Shown in pieces: positions 43,813 through 53,619 of a DNA stretch of 54,582 nt; the stretch's first letter is position 1; each line of letters starts with the position of its first letter. Both the position numbers and the translations under genes were made by a program. Source of the DNA: Sphingobium sp. C100 (GTDB lineage Bacteria > Pseudomonadota > Alphaproteobacteria > Sphingomonadales > Sphingomonadaceae); contig NZ_AYOY01000139.1 of NCBI RefSeq assembly GCF_000508185.1, forward strand, positions 1 to 54,582, read 5' to 3'. The notes beneath the pieces are model-generated. The model was not told where the DNA came from and ran no database searches. It saw nothing but the letters and a program-made list of their open reading frames with translations.

Positions 43813-43840
43813 AGGGCGCGCTTATACGTCGTTACGACGT
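43813..43840. other. oriT (origin of conjugative transfer), Ti/RSF1010 type
   Basis: AGGGCGCGCTTATACG (43813-43828) is the reverse complement of the TAAGNGCGCCCT nick region of the Ti/RSF1010 family; the nick is expected near the GCGC/TTA junction. Adjacent is the perfect inverted repeat ACGTCG-TTA-CGACGT (43826-43840). It lies between divergent traC and traA, exactly where Ti-type oriT is found. Confidence 0.8.
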
Positions 43841-43870
43841 GCACGTTGTTGCAGTAGATGGATGATCGTC

Positions 43871-46867
43871 ATGGCGATCTTCCATTTCTCCGTCCAGGTC
43901 ATCAGCCGCGCCTCCGGCCGCAGCGCCGTGGCGGCGGCCGCCTATCGCGCGGGCGAGCGGCTGCATGACGAACGGATCGATCGTGATCACGACTTCACGA
44001 ACAAGTCGGGCGTCGTCCATTCGGAAATCCTCCTGCCCGAAGGCGCGCCCGAACGCTTCTCCGATCGCGAAAAGCTCTGGAACGAGGTCGAGGGATGCGA
44101 GAAGCGCAAGGATGCGCAGCTTGTCCGCGAGGTGGAGTTTTCCATCCCGCGCGAGATGACCCAGGCGCAGGGCATTGAGCTCGCCCGCGACTTCACGTCA
44201 CGAGAATTCGTGGATCGCGGCATGATCGCGGATCTCAATGTGCATTGGGATATCGGCGCGGACGGCATGGCCAAGCCCCATGCCCATGTCATGCTCACCA
44301 TGCGGGAGGTTGTGCAGCGCGAAGATGGCACCGCTGGCTTCGGGGCGAAAGTACGCGACTGGAACCGGACCGAACGTGTCGAGCAATGGCGCGAACGTTG
44401 GGCGGAGCATGTCAATCAGCGCCTGGCCGAACTCGACATCGACGCGCAGATCGATCACCGCAGCCTTGAGGCGCAGGGGATCGGGCTTGAGCCGCAGGAC
44501 AAGGTCGGCCCCGCAGCGTCGCGGATGGGCGAGCGCGGGCTTGAGTCCGAACGCATCGAGGATCACTGCGCTCTCGCCCAGCGCAACGGCGAGCGCATCA
44601 TTGCCGACCCGTCCGTGGCGCTCAATGCGATCACTCACCAACAGGCTACATTCACGCGCCGCGACATGGCGATGTTCGTCCATCGCCACACGGACGGAAA
44701 GGAGCAGTTCGACCAGGCGATGAGCGCCGTTCGCGCGTCTCCCGAACTTGTCGCGCTGGGCAAGGACGGGCGCGGCGAGGATCGGTTCACCAGCCGCAAC
44801 ATGATCGAGACCGAACAGCGGTTAAACCAAGCATCGGAGTTGATGGCGACAAGCGAACGGCATCGCGTGGACGAGAAGGACCGCGCCGCCGCCCTTGCCC
44901 GCGCGGAAGCGGGCGGGCTTGCGTTGACGGGCGAGCAGCGCGCGGCGTTGGATCATGTGACGGGCGAGCGCGGCTTGGGCGTGGTGGTGGGCTATGCGGG
45001 CACCGGCAAGAGCGCGATGCTTGGCGTGGCGCGTGAGGCGTGGGAGAATGCCGGGTTCAAGGTGCGCGGCGCGGCATTGTCGGGGATCGCGGCGGAGGGG
45101 CTGGAAAATGGTTCGGGCATCGCCTCGCGGACCATCGCTGCACTTGAACATGGCTGGGCGCAGGGGCGCGATCTTCTGACCGCCCGCGACGTGCTGGTGA
45201 TCGATGAGGCGGGCATGGTCGGCACACGCCAGATGGAGCGCGTTCTGTCCCACGCCGCCCACGCCGGCGCAAAGGTCGTGCTGGTCGGCGATCCGCAACA
45301 GTTGCAGGCGATCGAGGCGGGCGCGGCGTTCCGCGCGATCCATGAGCGGCATGGCGGCGTCGAGATCACACAGGTGCGCCGCCAGCAGGAGGACTGGCAG
45401 CGCGAGGCCACCCGGCACCTGGCGACCGGCCGCACCGGCGAGGCGATCGGGGCCTATGACGCGCGCGGCATGGTTCACGCGGCCGAGATGCGGGAACAGG
45501 CGCGCAGCGATCTTGTCGAGCGATGGGACCGCGAACGCATCGCCGCGCCCGATCAATCGCGGATCATTCTCACGCACACCAATGACGAGGTGCGCGCACT
45601 CAACGAAGCGGCCCGCGACCGGATGCGGGCGAGCGATGCGCTTGGCGAGGACATGCGCGTGAGGGTGGAGCGCGGTGACCGGCTGTTCGCGCCCGGTGAC
45701 CGCATCATGTTCCTGAGGAACGAGCGCAGTCTCGAGGTGAAGAACGGCACCTTGGGCACCGTCGAGAAGGTCAGCCCGGACCATATCGCCGTCAGGACCG
45801 ATGACGGCCGCTCCGTCGCCTTCGACACGAAGGACTATGCCCATGTCGATCATGGCTATGCGGCCACCATACACAAGGCGCAGGGCATGACCGTGGGCAG
45901 GACGCATGTCCTCGCCACCCCCGGCATGGACCGCCATGGCGCCTATGTCGGGCTGTCCCGTCATCGCGACGGCCTGGCGCTCCATTATGGCCGGGACGAT
46001 TTTCGCGATCAGGGCAGGCTTGTCCGCACGCTCAGCCGCGCGCGCGCCAAGGATATGGCAAGCGACTATGACCGGCGTGATCTTGCCCAGGCATTCGCCG
46101 AACGGCGCGGGATCAGCTTTGGGGACCGGATTGCCGAGATGGTCCGCAAGCTGCCCGGAAAAGCGCGCGGGATGTTCGACAATTTCCGCCCGAAGGCGCA
46201 GCCCGATCGTGATCAGGGCCTATTTGCCGGTTTCCGGCCCATCCCTCGCGCCGACCTGGCGCCCCAAAGCCATGACCCGATCCCGGATCGGCAGCCGATC
46301 CGCACAGGCGGTCTGCGCGGCGCGGTGGAGCGCTATGCGACGGCGCTGGACGAGATGCGAGAGGCCCGCGCGCAGGGCATGGTTCCCATGCCGCACCAGC
46401 GCGAGGCGCTGGCGCGCGCCGGGGCGTCGCTCGATGCGGTCCGTCCCGAGGCGTCCACCGATCTTGGCGCGGCCTTCCAGCGTCAGCCAGAGCTGGTGCG
46501 CGAGGCGGCGGAAGGGCGCAGCCAGGCAGCGCTGCGCGCGATGCAGCGGGAGACGGACATCCGCATCGATCCCTTCCAACGCGCCGACCGGTTCGTCGAG
46601 GGCTGGCAGCAATTGCAGCGCCATCGAGAGGAGATGCTGCGCGATGGCGACCATCGCGGCGCAAAGCGCGTAGCGCAGGATATGGCCGGCATGGCCAAGA
46701 GCCTGGAACGCGACCCCCAGCTTGAATCGGTGCTGGGCGGGCGCAGCCGCGAACTTGGCCTGGAGATTAGTCGCGAGATCAGCCGCACCCTGTCGCGCCA
46801 GCTCGCCGATTCCATTCCCTTCGACCATGGCCGCACCCCTGGACGCGGCATGGGGATCAGCCACTGA
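43871..46867 (+). CDS. traA: Ti-type conjugative relaxase TraA
   Basis: About 998 residues (ATG 43871; an ATG three codons earlier also works). The N-terminal MobA/MobL relaxase domain opens MAIFHFSVQVISRASGRSAV, with the HUH metal site at His137/His139 in KPHAHVMLTMRE. A helicase domain follows, with Walker A GYAGTGKSAML (about 374) and Walker B VIDEAGMVGTRQM (about 445), then HTNDEVRALNEAARDRMR and KAQGMTVGRTHV. It nicks oriT, unwinds the strand and is carried to the recipient. The C-terminal 200 residues are coiled. It is intact, so the element should be mobilizable. Confidence 0.95.
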   Translation: MAIFHFSVQVISRASGRSAVAAAAYRAGERLHDERIDRDHDFTNKSGVVHSEILLPEGAPERFSDREKLWNEVEGCEKRKDAQLVREVEFSIPREMTQAQGIELARDFTSREFVDRGMIADLNVHWDIGADGMAKPHAHVMLTMREVVQREDGTAGFGAKVRDWNRTERVEQWRERWAEHVNQRLAELDIDAQIDHRSLEAQGIGLEPQDKVGPAASRMGERGLESERIEDHCALAQRNGERIIADPSVALNAITHQQATFTRRDMAMFVHRHTDGKEQFDQAMSAVRASPELVALGKDGRGEDRFTSRNMIETEQRLNQASELMATSERHRVDEKDRAAALARAEAGGLALTGEQRAALDHVTGERGLGVVVGYAGTGKSAMLGVAREAWENAGFKVRGAALSGIAAEGLENGSGIASRTIAALEHGWAQGRDLLTARDVLVIDEAGMVGTRQMERVLSHAAHAGAKVVLVGDPQQLQAIEAGAAFRAIHERHGGVEITQVRRQQEDWQREATRHLATGRTGEAIGAYDARGMVHAAEMREQARSDLVERWDRERIAAPDQSRIILTHTNDEVRALNEAARDRMRASDALGEDMRVRVERGDRLFAPGDRIMFLRNERSLEVKNGTLGTVEKVSPDHIAVRTDDGRSVAFDTKDYAHVDHGYAATIHKAQGMTVGRTHVLATPGMDRHGAYVGLSRHRDGLALHYGRDDFRDQGRLVRTLSRARAKDMASDYDRRDLAQAFAERRGISFGDRIAEMVRKLPGKARGMFDNFRPKAQPDRDQGLFAGFRPIPRADLAPQSHDPIPDRQPIRTGGLRGAVERYATALDEMREARAQGMVPMPHQREALARAGASLDAVRPEASTDLGAAFQRQPELVREAAEGRSQAALRAMQRETDIRIDPFQRADRFVEGWQQLQRHREEMLRDGDHRGAKRVAQDMAGMAKSLERDPQLESVLGGRSRELGLEISREISRTLSRQLADSIPFDHGRTPGRGMGISH

Positions 46868-46868
46868 C

Positions 46869-47636
46869 ATGGAGCATGACGCGATGGACGACGAACAGGA
46901 TCTCTTGAACGAACAGGAACCACCGCCCGACGCGGCGGCCGAGGCATTCGCGCGGCTCGAGGCGCGCATTGCCGGGATCGAGGATCGCATCGAGCGGCGC
47001 ATGGTCCTATTGACGCGCGCGGTTGAGCATGTCGCCATCGAGAAGCAGGATATCGAGATACCCGATTATGGCTCGACGCTCGCCAGCATGGGTGAGGTTC
47101 TCGCCAGGCTGGCGGGAGAGGTCGGGAAACTGGCCGATGCCCCTGCCTTGAAGCTGACGCCGCGGGGCATGGCCGAACAGATGAGGCAAGCGGCAAACCA
47201 GGCTCGCGAAACGGACCAGGCGACGATCAGGATATCGCAGCAGCTTCATCGCCAGACACATGCGGACCTGACAAATGCGATCGGCGCCGTCCGGAGCAAG
47301 GAGCAACAGCGCTGGCGCCTTCTTCAAGCGATCGGCGGCACTGCGCTCGTCCTATCGCTGCTGTGGCTCATCTATCCCGGTTGGGCCGCAGGCATCGGGC
47401 CGCAAGGCTGGCTCTGGCCAGAGCGGGTCGCGCGCCGCACCCTGGGCGAGCCGTCCTTATGGGAAGCGGGTATCCGCCTCATGCGGGCTGGAGACCCGCA
47501 AGCGTGGCAGGCGATCGTTGCCGCTGCGCAGATGCGGCGGGGCAATCGCGAAACGATCGCGGCATGCGAAAAGGCGGCCGCCAAGGCAAAAGAGCCGGTG
47601 AATTGCACTGTCGCAGTGGGCGCGGAAACAGGCTGA
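46869..47636 (+). CDS. DUF6118 protein
   Basis: 255 residues. An acidic N-terminus (DDEQDLLNEQEPPPDAAAEA) is followed by coiled coil (FARLEARIAGIEDRIERRM), the DUF6118 signature LTPRGMAEQMRQAANQAR and a membrane helix (LLQAIGGTALVLSLLWLIYPG). A soluble tail with two cysteines completes it (IAACEKAAAKAKEPVNCTVA). It starts 2 bp after the traA stop, where this family is usually found; an ATG at 46884 is possible. A role in transfer is likely from position only. Confidence 0.85.
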   Translation: MEHDAMDDEQDLLNEQEPPPDAAAEAFARLEARIAGIEDRIERRMVLLTRAVEHVAIEKQDIEIPDYGSTLASMGEVLARLAGEVGKLADAPALKLTPRGMAEQMRQAANQARETDQATIRISQQLHRQTHADLTNAIGAVRSKEQQRWRLLQAIGGTALVLSLLWLIYPGWAAGIGPQGWLWPERVARRTLGEPSLWEAGIRLMRAGDPQAWQAIVAAAQMRRGNRETIAACEKAAAKAKEPVNCTVAVGAETG

Positions 47637-47658
47637 GGGGTGCTGCCCCCCATTTCCG

Positions 47659-47967
47659 TCAAATCTCGATCAGATTGATGGTGCAGGTTCCGCTGGAGAC
47701 GCTGTAATCGACCCTTTTTATGGTGCTTCGATTGGCTTGCGCGGTCAAAAGCAAGGCATAATTGGCGCGCCCCGCATCGGTCGTCAGCGAGACATAGAGA
47801 ATGTCATAATTACAACCGCCACTGGGAGCGACGGTGAACTGCACATAGGCGGTGCTATTTGTGTTCTGGACGCCGACTCTGGAGATGGTCCTGTTAGCGT
47901 CGATCACGGCCCAGGCGGGCGAGGTAAAAAGAAATGCGCAGGCGACAGAGCATAACAGTTTCTTCAT
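47659..47967 (-). CDS. small secreted protein, paralogue of 48564
   Basis: 102 residues with a clear signal peptide (LLCSVACAFLFTSPAWA) and a mature part of about 82 residues. It has a beta-rich pattern: ISRVGVQNTNSTAYVQFTV, a cysteine in GGCNYDILYVSL, YALLLTAQA and SSGTCTINL. The same order of features occurs in the 48564 protein (YVQ, Cys, LL-rich strand, final S-x-CTI). Function unknown; convergent with the DUF6118 gene. It appears to be one of two diverged copies flanking a 600-bp gap. Confidence 0.65.
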   Translation of the reverse strand: MKKLLCSVACAFLFTSPAWAVIDANRTISRVGVQNTNSTAYVQFTVAPSGGCNYDILYVSLTTDAGRANYALLLTAQANRSTIKRVDYSVSSGTCTINLIEI

Positions 47968-48563
47968 CTCGACTTCCTGTTCAGAAAAATGGCTGAAATC
48001 TGCCTTGCACCCACCAGTCGTCCATCACGGCAATGCAGCTGGTCCAAGGACAATGATCGAAAAACACAAGCAAGCATATCATGTCGGCGGTTGGAGCGAC
48101 GCTGTCCGTTTCGATCGCCACGACGTCCAGCGGGCCTCGGTCATAAAGTGGCCGATGAATATCAGGATGGCAAATAAGGGAGGTGTAGGAAAGCGAAAAC
48201 AAGCATGGATTCTGGTCCGATAATGGATTGAACGCTGCTTGTAATATTGGATGAAATATCATCCTGCATACCAAGCCTGGGTGAGCTGGCGATCGACGGG
48301 TCCATTGACGCGAGATCGATGCGCCATGGGCGATAACCGAATCGAGTTAATGGAATGATAACCGGATCAGGACTCCGGCATGACCAAATCGGCGCCAATT
48401 ATTGGGTTGCAATGTAGGATTTTACCGGTCATCGTTCAGGCATAACAGGATCGCAACAATAATGGATATCATCTTTCGAAAGCGAAAGATGAGCTGAACT
48501 GTCTTGCCTTGTTTGGCAGGACGCGATCCGTCGCGCCTGCCTGCCACAGTATCGGAGGATGAG
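47968..48563. other. 596 bp without a supported gene
   Basis: Gap between the two secreted paralogues. It should hold their divergent promoters. The base composition is less GC-rich than the neighbours. The open frames here have no family resemblance, signal or ribosome site. Confidence 0.5.
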
Positions 48564-48908
48564 ATGAAGCTTCGTCGAATTGCTTGCGCTTTTCTTGCCG
48601 GTCTCTCTTCTCCAGCATGGGCGGCCTGCGGGACCAATGCCTGTGGCAATGTGACCATAACCCGTCTCTGGGCGGGCACGGAGGGTAAGGTTTATGTGCA
48701 AATTTCCGACAGCCTTGCCCCGCTCGACTGCACTCCGCTCAATTCGGAATATATGACCCTGCTCCGCAGCGACACGAATTCCGACTGGATTTACGCGACG
48801 TTGCTGACCTCCCTTACGGCAGCCGCCGGCAAGCTCGAGCGCATCAGGATCGTGGAAGGGTCGTCGGGCTGCACCATTTCCTATGTGTGGCAAAAGCAGC
48901 AGCCTTGA
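48564..48908 (+). CDS. small secreted protein, paralogue of 47659
   Basis: 114 residues from ATG 48564 with GGAGGATGAG upstream (the frame is open from 48504). The signal peptide is RRIACAFLAGLSSPAWAA. The mature part shows CGTNACGNVTITRLW, then GKVYVQISD, a further cysteine in LDCTPLNSEY, IYATLLTSLTAAAGKLERI and SSGCTISYVW. Its cysteine spacing and final CTI motif match the protein encoded at 47659. It lies just before the RHS genes on the same strand, and a link to RHS secretion or protection is speculative. Confidence 0.65.
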   Translation: MKLRRIACAFLAGLSSPAWAACGTNACGNVTITRLWAGTEGKVYVQISDSLAPLDCTPLNSEYMTLLRSDTNSDWIYATLLTSLTAAAGKLERIRIVEGSSGCTISYVWQKQQP

Positions 48909-48925
48909 ACCTGGGGAGAGCGCCG

Positions 48926-49192
48926 ATGAAGATCGCGAACAGATTATCGTGGGCGCTTGTGGCGCTGACACCAGCCAGTGTCCAGGCCGCCAGCACGACC
49001 ACCTACACCTATGATGCATTGGGAAGGCTGGTGCAGGCCAGCACGACCGGCACTGCCAACAATGGCGTGCAGATGAGCACCACCTACGACGCTGCCGACA
49101 ACCGCACCACCTATCGGGTGACGGGATCGACCAGCAAAGTGGTCGTGGTCCCGATCAATGGGTTGACGGTCATTCCGATCTTGGACGACTAG
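48926..49192 (+). CDS. short secreted YD-repeat (RHS-type) protein
   Basis: 88 residues with a signal peptide (RLSWALVALTPASVQAA) and one and a half YD repeats: TTYTYDALGRLVQASTTGT and STTYDAADNRTTYRVTG, ending VVVPINGLTVIPILDD. It is too short to be an RHS core and has no toxin domain; in other sphingomonads such small RHS-like genes sit directly in front of the large RHS gene. GGGGAG precedes the ATG. It may be a fragment of an older RHS gene or a small accessory. Confidence 0.65.
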   Translation: MKIANRLSWALVALTPASVQAASTTTYTYDALGRLVQASTTGTANNGVQMSTTYDAADNRTTYRVTGSTSKVVVVPINGLTVIPILDD

Positions 49193-49242
49193 TGCTTCGG
49201 AAATTTTACATTTGAAATATTAAAAAATTAGGGGATAATTTC

Positions 49243-52200
49243 ATGTCTGTATGTGGACATGCTGCAAAACAGCCTTTGCAAGCGGCGATTTCTCCGCTTG
49301 CCTTGCTTGCAGCCCTATCATTTCCTGCTGCCACGTCCGCGCAGATCGCTCAAGATCCTGACGGGCGCTATGATAGCAATTTCCGAGGCGTCGATCTGAA
49401 CCGGGGGTATTTCGCAGAAACCGTGCAGGACATTTCTATTGGAGCAAGCGATGATCCTCTAGTATTTTCAAGAGTTTATCGAAGTGGTCTGCGACCTGAT
49501 GCCGAAGCTGTAAACGTTGGTGACTTTCATTCTTCGCAATCAATTTTTGTAAATTGTTGGGGTGCTAACTATAATAATCAGCCAGGGACAGGCTACCCAT
49601 TGTGCCGAGGACAGGGTATGTCCGTGCAGATTGCTGGCGAATGGTATCCGTTCAACAGGGTGTCGGGCTCTTTCGTGCCATTTTATGCGGATGGCTCGTC
49701 CCTTGTCGAAAGTGATACTGGTTTCATTTTCGCTACGGCTGACGGCATCGAATATAACTTCACGAAGGCGTCATCAAACTGGTGCGGCATGGGGACGTGC
49801 CTGCTGATTTCTACAGTCAAACGACCTAACGGCAATATTCTAACCTACAGCTATGAGGTGGCCTACAATAAATCAGGCGGTTGGCCTGCGCAAAGGCGCC
49901 TCGCAAGGGTTATAGACAGCTACGGGAACGGTTTGAACTTTTCTTATCTCTCGCCTGCAGGAGGTACCGCTGGCGGCGATCCAACCATCCAGTACACCAA
50001 GAAGGTAACGATCGCTTCGGTTTCTGCATTCAACAGCGCCTGCATCGGCAATTCAAGCGAAGGGTGCACGACCGGCACACTCCCTTCGGTAAACTATGCC
50101 TACACTAACAGATCCGAAACTTCGTTGCTCCGGTTGGATACGGTTTCCAAGGGCGGGCTGACATTCAATCTGACTTGGTCGGTGCAGAATCTGGTATCGA
50201 CGGCTCTCTCCGGGCAGTCGCCCGCTTATACCAACACCTATCTTAGCGGCCGGGTCACCGAGCAGATGGACCAAAGTGATCGGAAGTGGCGCTTTGACAG
50301 GACTTTCAGTGGATCTTCTACGACGAAGACAGAGATTTACGATCCATCGAATAATAAGACTACTTTTAATTACATTGCCACACGCTTGAGTCCGCAATCT
50401 GTTTTAAATTCGTCCAATAATTTAACATCTTATGAGTATTATGACACAGGACTGCTTAAGAAGGTAACTTTCCCAGAACAGAATGCAGTAGAATTCACCT
50501 ACGACGCACGAGGCAACCTGACCGAGCGGCGAGCCATATCAAAAACGCCCGGAACTCCACCAGATATCGTCACAGAGTGGGATTTTGAGGACACGTGCAC
50601 ATCGGTCGTGAAATGTAACAAACCGATCTGGTCAAAGGATGCGAACCTCAAAAAGACTCTTTATGAATATGACGATATAACGGGTCAAGTAAAGAGTGTG
50701 ACCCTACCCGAACCTGCCACGAGCGCTGGGTTTCCACAGACGCGTTACGACTACACTAGCTATCAGGCCTATTGGAACACTGGAGGTACGATTTCGCCGT
50801 CGGGCCATTCGATCAGTATGCTCACATCCATTTCCTCCTGTTCCACCGGGAGCGCGCCCTCCTGTGTTGGGAGCGCGACCGAGAGTAGGACAACCATGAA
50901 TTATGGTCCTCAGACGGCGGGCACAGCCAATAATTTGGCGCTGGTATCCGCGACTTCATCTGCGGGTGATAGCAGCATCTCGGCATCCACCAGCTTTGCT
51001 TACGATGTTGCGGGCAATATTATGGAGGTGAACGGCCCCCTGGCTGGAAGTGCCGATACGACTCGCTTTTTCTATGATGTCGCGCAACGGCGCATCGGCC
51101 AAGTTGGTCCGGATCCCGATGGCGTGGGCACGTTGCTCTACAGAGCAATGCGATACACTTATGGCACCAACGGATTGGTGTCGAAAGTCGAGTCCGGCAC
51201 CACAGAAGGGCAAACGGCGAGCGACTGGTCTGGTTTCTCGCCCCTGGACGAGGTGACACTCGATTACAATCCCGGCGCCGATCTCATCAAGCAGACATAC
51301 GCCGCCGGAGGCCAGCCCTATTCTGTCCGTCAGTTCAGTTATGACAGTGTCGGGAGACTGATGTGTACCGCCGATCGGATGACCAGCAGCGCCTGGAACT
51401 CGCTTCCGACATCTATCTCAGCTGCTTGTGAACAGCCTACCACGCCGCCTTCCGTCCCGGATCGGATTTCTCGGACATGGTATGATGCTGTGGGGCGCGT
51501 CTCCGTGTTGCAAAGCGCCTATGGCGTTACGACTGCGAACGGATTCCCGGCCACTTTGCAGCGGGATGAGGTGACGAATAATTATACAGGCAATGGCCAA
51601 CTCGCGTCGATTTCTGACGCGAAAGGCAACGAGACGACCTACCAATATGATGGACATGATCGGTTGTTGAAGACATGCTATCCGGCCACCGGAATAACCG
51701 GCTGCACATCGGCCACCGACTATGTGCAGCGCACCTACGACCCCAACGGCAATGTCACAAATCTGCGACTTCGGGATGGTCAAAATATCGCTCTTCGCTA
51801 CGACGATCTGAACCGCCTGACATTGAAGAATTTGCCTGGAAGCGAACTCGACGTCACATATGAATATGATCTGCTTGGCCGAATGACTTCAGCAAGACAG
51901 AGCGGCAATGCTCTGTCTTTTACTTATGACGCGCTCAATCGGAACCGGAAGCAGATTGGACCGCAGGGCGAAATGAAATATGACTATGACGCTGCCAGCC
52001 GACGCACGCGCTTGGAATGGCCCGATGGCTTTTATGTAAACTATGACTGGGATTGGACCAATGCGGTGACGGCGGTCCGTGAGAACGGCGCGACCAGCGG
52101 CGTCGGCATATTGGTGACCTATGGCTATGACAATTTGGGGAGGCGGACGGGAATTGTGCGGGGCAATGGCACATCGACGAGCTATGGTTATAACCCCGGT

Positions 52201-53619
52201 TCGCAGCTGACTTCGTTGACGCAGAATTTGTCTGGGACGGCCAACGATCAGACTTTAGGCTTCTACTATAATCCGGCTAGCCAGATAACCACCCGCACTT
52301 CGTCAAACGATAGCTACGTATTTACCCAACAATATAACGCCCGACGCACCTATACGGCAAATATTCTGAACCAGTATACCACTGCTGGCGGCGCAGCACC
52401 TGATTATGATAAGCGAGGCAATTTGATCGTCAGTTACGGCAAGAGCTACAGCTACAGTTCAGAAAATTATATGCTGTCGGCGCCTGGATTCACTATGAAT
52501 TATGATCCACTTGGCCGCCTTTATCAGAGTAGCGGCAGCGGGACATTACGTCGGGCCTATGATGGCATGGCACTAGTGGCGGAGTATAACGGCTCCAACG
52601 TGATCCAGCGCCGATATGTTTCCGCGCCCGGCACAGATGAACCATTGGTGTGGTACGAGGGGAGTGGAACGATAGATCGGCGCTGGTATCATACCGATGA
52701 GCGCGGAAGCGTTGTCGCGATATCTAACAGCGCCGGTACAAGCATTGCTATCAACCGCTATGACGAATGGGGTACTCCGCAGACAAGTAATGAGGGAGCC
52801 ATTCAATATACCGGACAAATCTGGCTACCAGATATTAATCTTTATTATTACAAAACACGGATGTATGATCCTCGTTGGGGACGGTTCATGCAGACTGACC
52901 CGATCGGATATGCCGGCAACATGAACCTTTATGCCTACGTCGGGAATGACCCCATCAATTTTACCGATCCACTTGGCTTGCAACAATGCCCGGCCAATGC
53001 TGACATCTGTGCTGGCACAGATATACCCAATTCTACTGGCGGAGGGAGCGGCAAAGGCGGATATAATGGACCGTTGCCGGGGCAGCAAGATTTTGGCGGT
53101 CGGGGTGCTTTGGCTGCGATTCTCCGTAACTTGCGACGCCCGCCCGCGAACTTGGTAAAAGGGCCCATCTTCGGAGAAATGCCGCAAAATAGGTGCGGCA
53201 TGGGATCATGCGGACCACAAACCCAAAAGCTTTCACAATGCGTTGTGAATTTCTTGAATGGGGCAGATTCCAGTGTTGATTGGGGCGGAGTAAACCTCAT
53301 TCGAGGGGGGAACATCCCAAATAACTATACGACTTGGAGCGCTACGGGAATTTCTGTTCCTTCGGGCGACTACGACGGGGGTGTGAGTTGGTTCACGTTG
53401 TTTCATGAATTTGGTCACGTCCATGATTACACCGCTGGCAACTTGTCATTACCCGGATACGTAGGGCAAACCGTTTCGACGCTCTTCACCAGTCCAGGTG
53501 AAGTCTGGGAAAAAGGTTGGCATGATGCCATTGGAGCCGAAAAGGCGGCCAATGCTTATCGCGCTGGCTTAATTAAGAAGTATAATGCAGCGGGGTCTCC
53601 ATGCGGCAAGCTGTTTTGA
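49243..53619 (+). CDS. secreted RHS-repeat protein with C-terminal HExxH domain
   Basis: 1458 residues. An N-terminal signal (AAISPLALLAALSFPAATSA) and a region like DUF6531 (GVDLNRGYFAETVQDI) precede many YD repeats (FTYDARGNLTERR, QYDGHDRLLKTC, RYDDLNRLTLKN, YEYDLLGRMTSAR). The RHS-associated core follows: RGSVVAISNSAGTS, then YDEWGTPQTSNEG, YYYKTRMYDPRWGRFMQTDP and YVGNDPINFTDPLGLQ (about 1241). Beyond the core, residues 1245-1458 are a variable domain with HEFGHVHD (His1388, Glu1389, His1392), a zinc metallopeptidase motif, so the tip is probably a protease toxin. The lower GC and irregular codon use suggest recent acquisition. The next gene overlaps its end. Confidence 0.9.
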   Translation: MSVCGHAAKQPLQAAISPLALLAALSFPAATSAQIAQDPDGRYDSNFRGVDLNRGYFAETVQDISIGASDDPLVFSRVYRSGLRPDAEAVNVGDFHSSQSIFVNCWGANYNNQPGTGYPLCRGQGMSVQIAGEWYPFNRVSGSFVPFYADGSSLVESDTGFIFATADGIEYNFTKASSNWCGMGTCLLISTVKRPNGNILTYSYEVAYNKSGGWPAQRRLARVIDSYGNGLNFSYLSPAGGTAGGDPTIQYTKKVTIASVSAFNSACIGNSSEGCTTGTLPSVNYAYTNRSETSLLRLDTVSKGGLTFNLTWSVQNLVSTALSGQSPAYTNTYLSGRVTEQMDQSDRKWRFDRTFSGSSTTKTEIYDPSNNKTTFNYIATRLSPQSVLNSSNNLTSYEYYDTGLLKKVTFPEQNAVEFTYDARGNLTERRAISKTPGTPPDIVTEWDFEDTCTSVVKCNKPIWSKDANLKKTLYEYDDITGQVKSVTLPEPATSAGFPQTRYDYTSYQAYWNTGGTISPSGHSISMLTSISSCSTGSAPSCVGSATESRTTMNYGPQTAGTANNLALVSATSSAGDSSISASTSFAYDVAGNIMEVNGPLAGSADTTRFFYDVAQRRIGQVGPDPDGVGTLLYRAMRYTYGTNGLVSKVESGTTEGQTASDWSGFSPLDEVTLDYNPGADLIKQTYAAGGQPYSVRQFSYDSVGRLMCTADRMTSSAWNSLPTSISAACEQPTTPPSVPDRISRTWYDAVGRVSVLQSAYGVTTANGFPATLQRDEVTNNYTGNGQLASISDAKGNETTYQYDGHDRLLKTCYPATGITGCTSATDYVQRTYDPNGNVTNLRLRDGQNIALRYDDLNRLTLKNLPGSELDVTYEYDLLGRMTSARQSGNALSFTYDALNRNRKQIGPQGEMKYDYDAASRRTRLEWPDGFYVNYDWDWTNAVTAVRENGATSGVGILVTYGYDNLGRRTGIVRGNGTSTSYGYNPGSQLTSLTQNLSGTANDQTLGFYYNPASQITTRTSSNDSYVFTQQYNARRTYTANILNQYTTAGGAAPDYDKRGNLIVSYGKSYSYSSENYMLSAPGFTMNYDPLGRLYQSSGSGTLRRAYDGMALVAEYNGSNVIQRRYVSAPGTDEPLVWYEGSGTIDRRWYHTDERGSVVAISNSAGTSIAINRYDEWGTPQTSNEGAIQYTGQIWLPDINLYYYKTRMYDPRWGRFMQTDPIGYAGNMNLYAYVGNDPINFTDPLGLQQCPANADICAGTDIPNSTGGGSGKGGYNGPLPGQQDFGGRGALAAILRNLRRPPANLVKGPIFGEMPQNRCGMGSCGPQTQKLSQCVVNFLNGADSSVDWGGVNLIRGGNIPNNYTTWSATGISVPSGDYDGGVSWFTLFHEFGHVHDYTAGNLSLPGYVGQTVSTLFTSPGEVWEKGWHDAIGAEKAANAYRAGLIKKYNAAGSPCGKLF

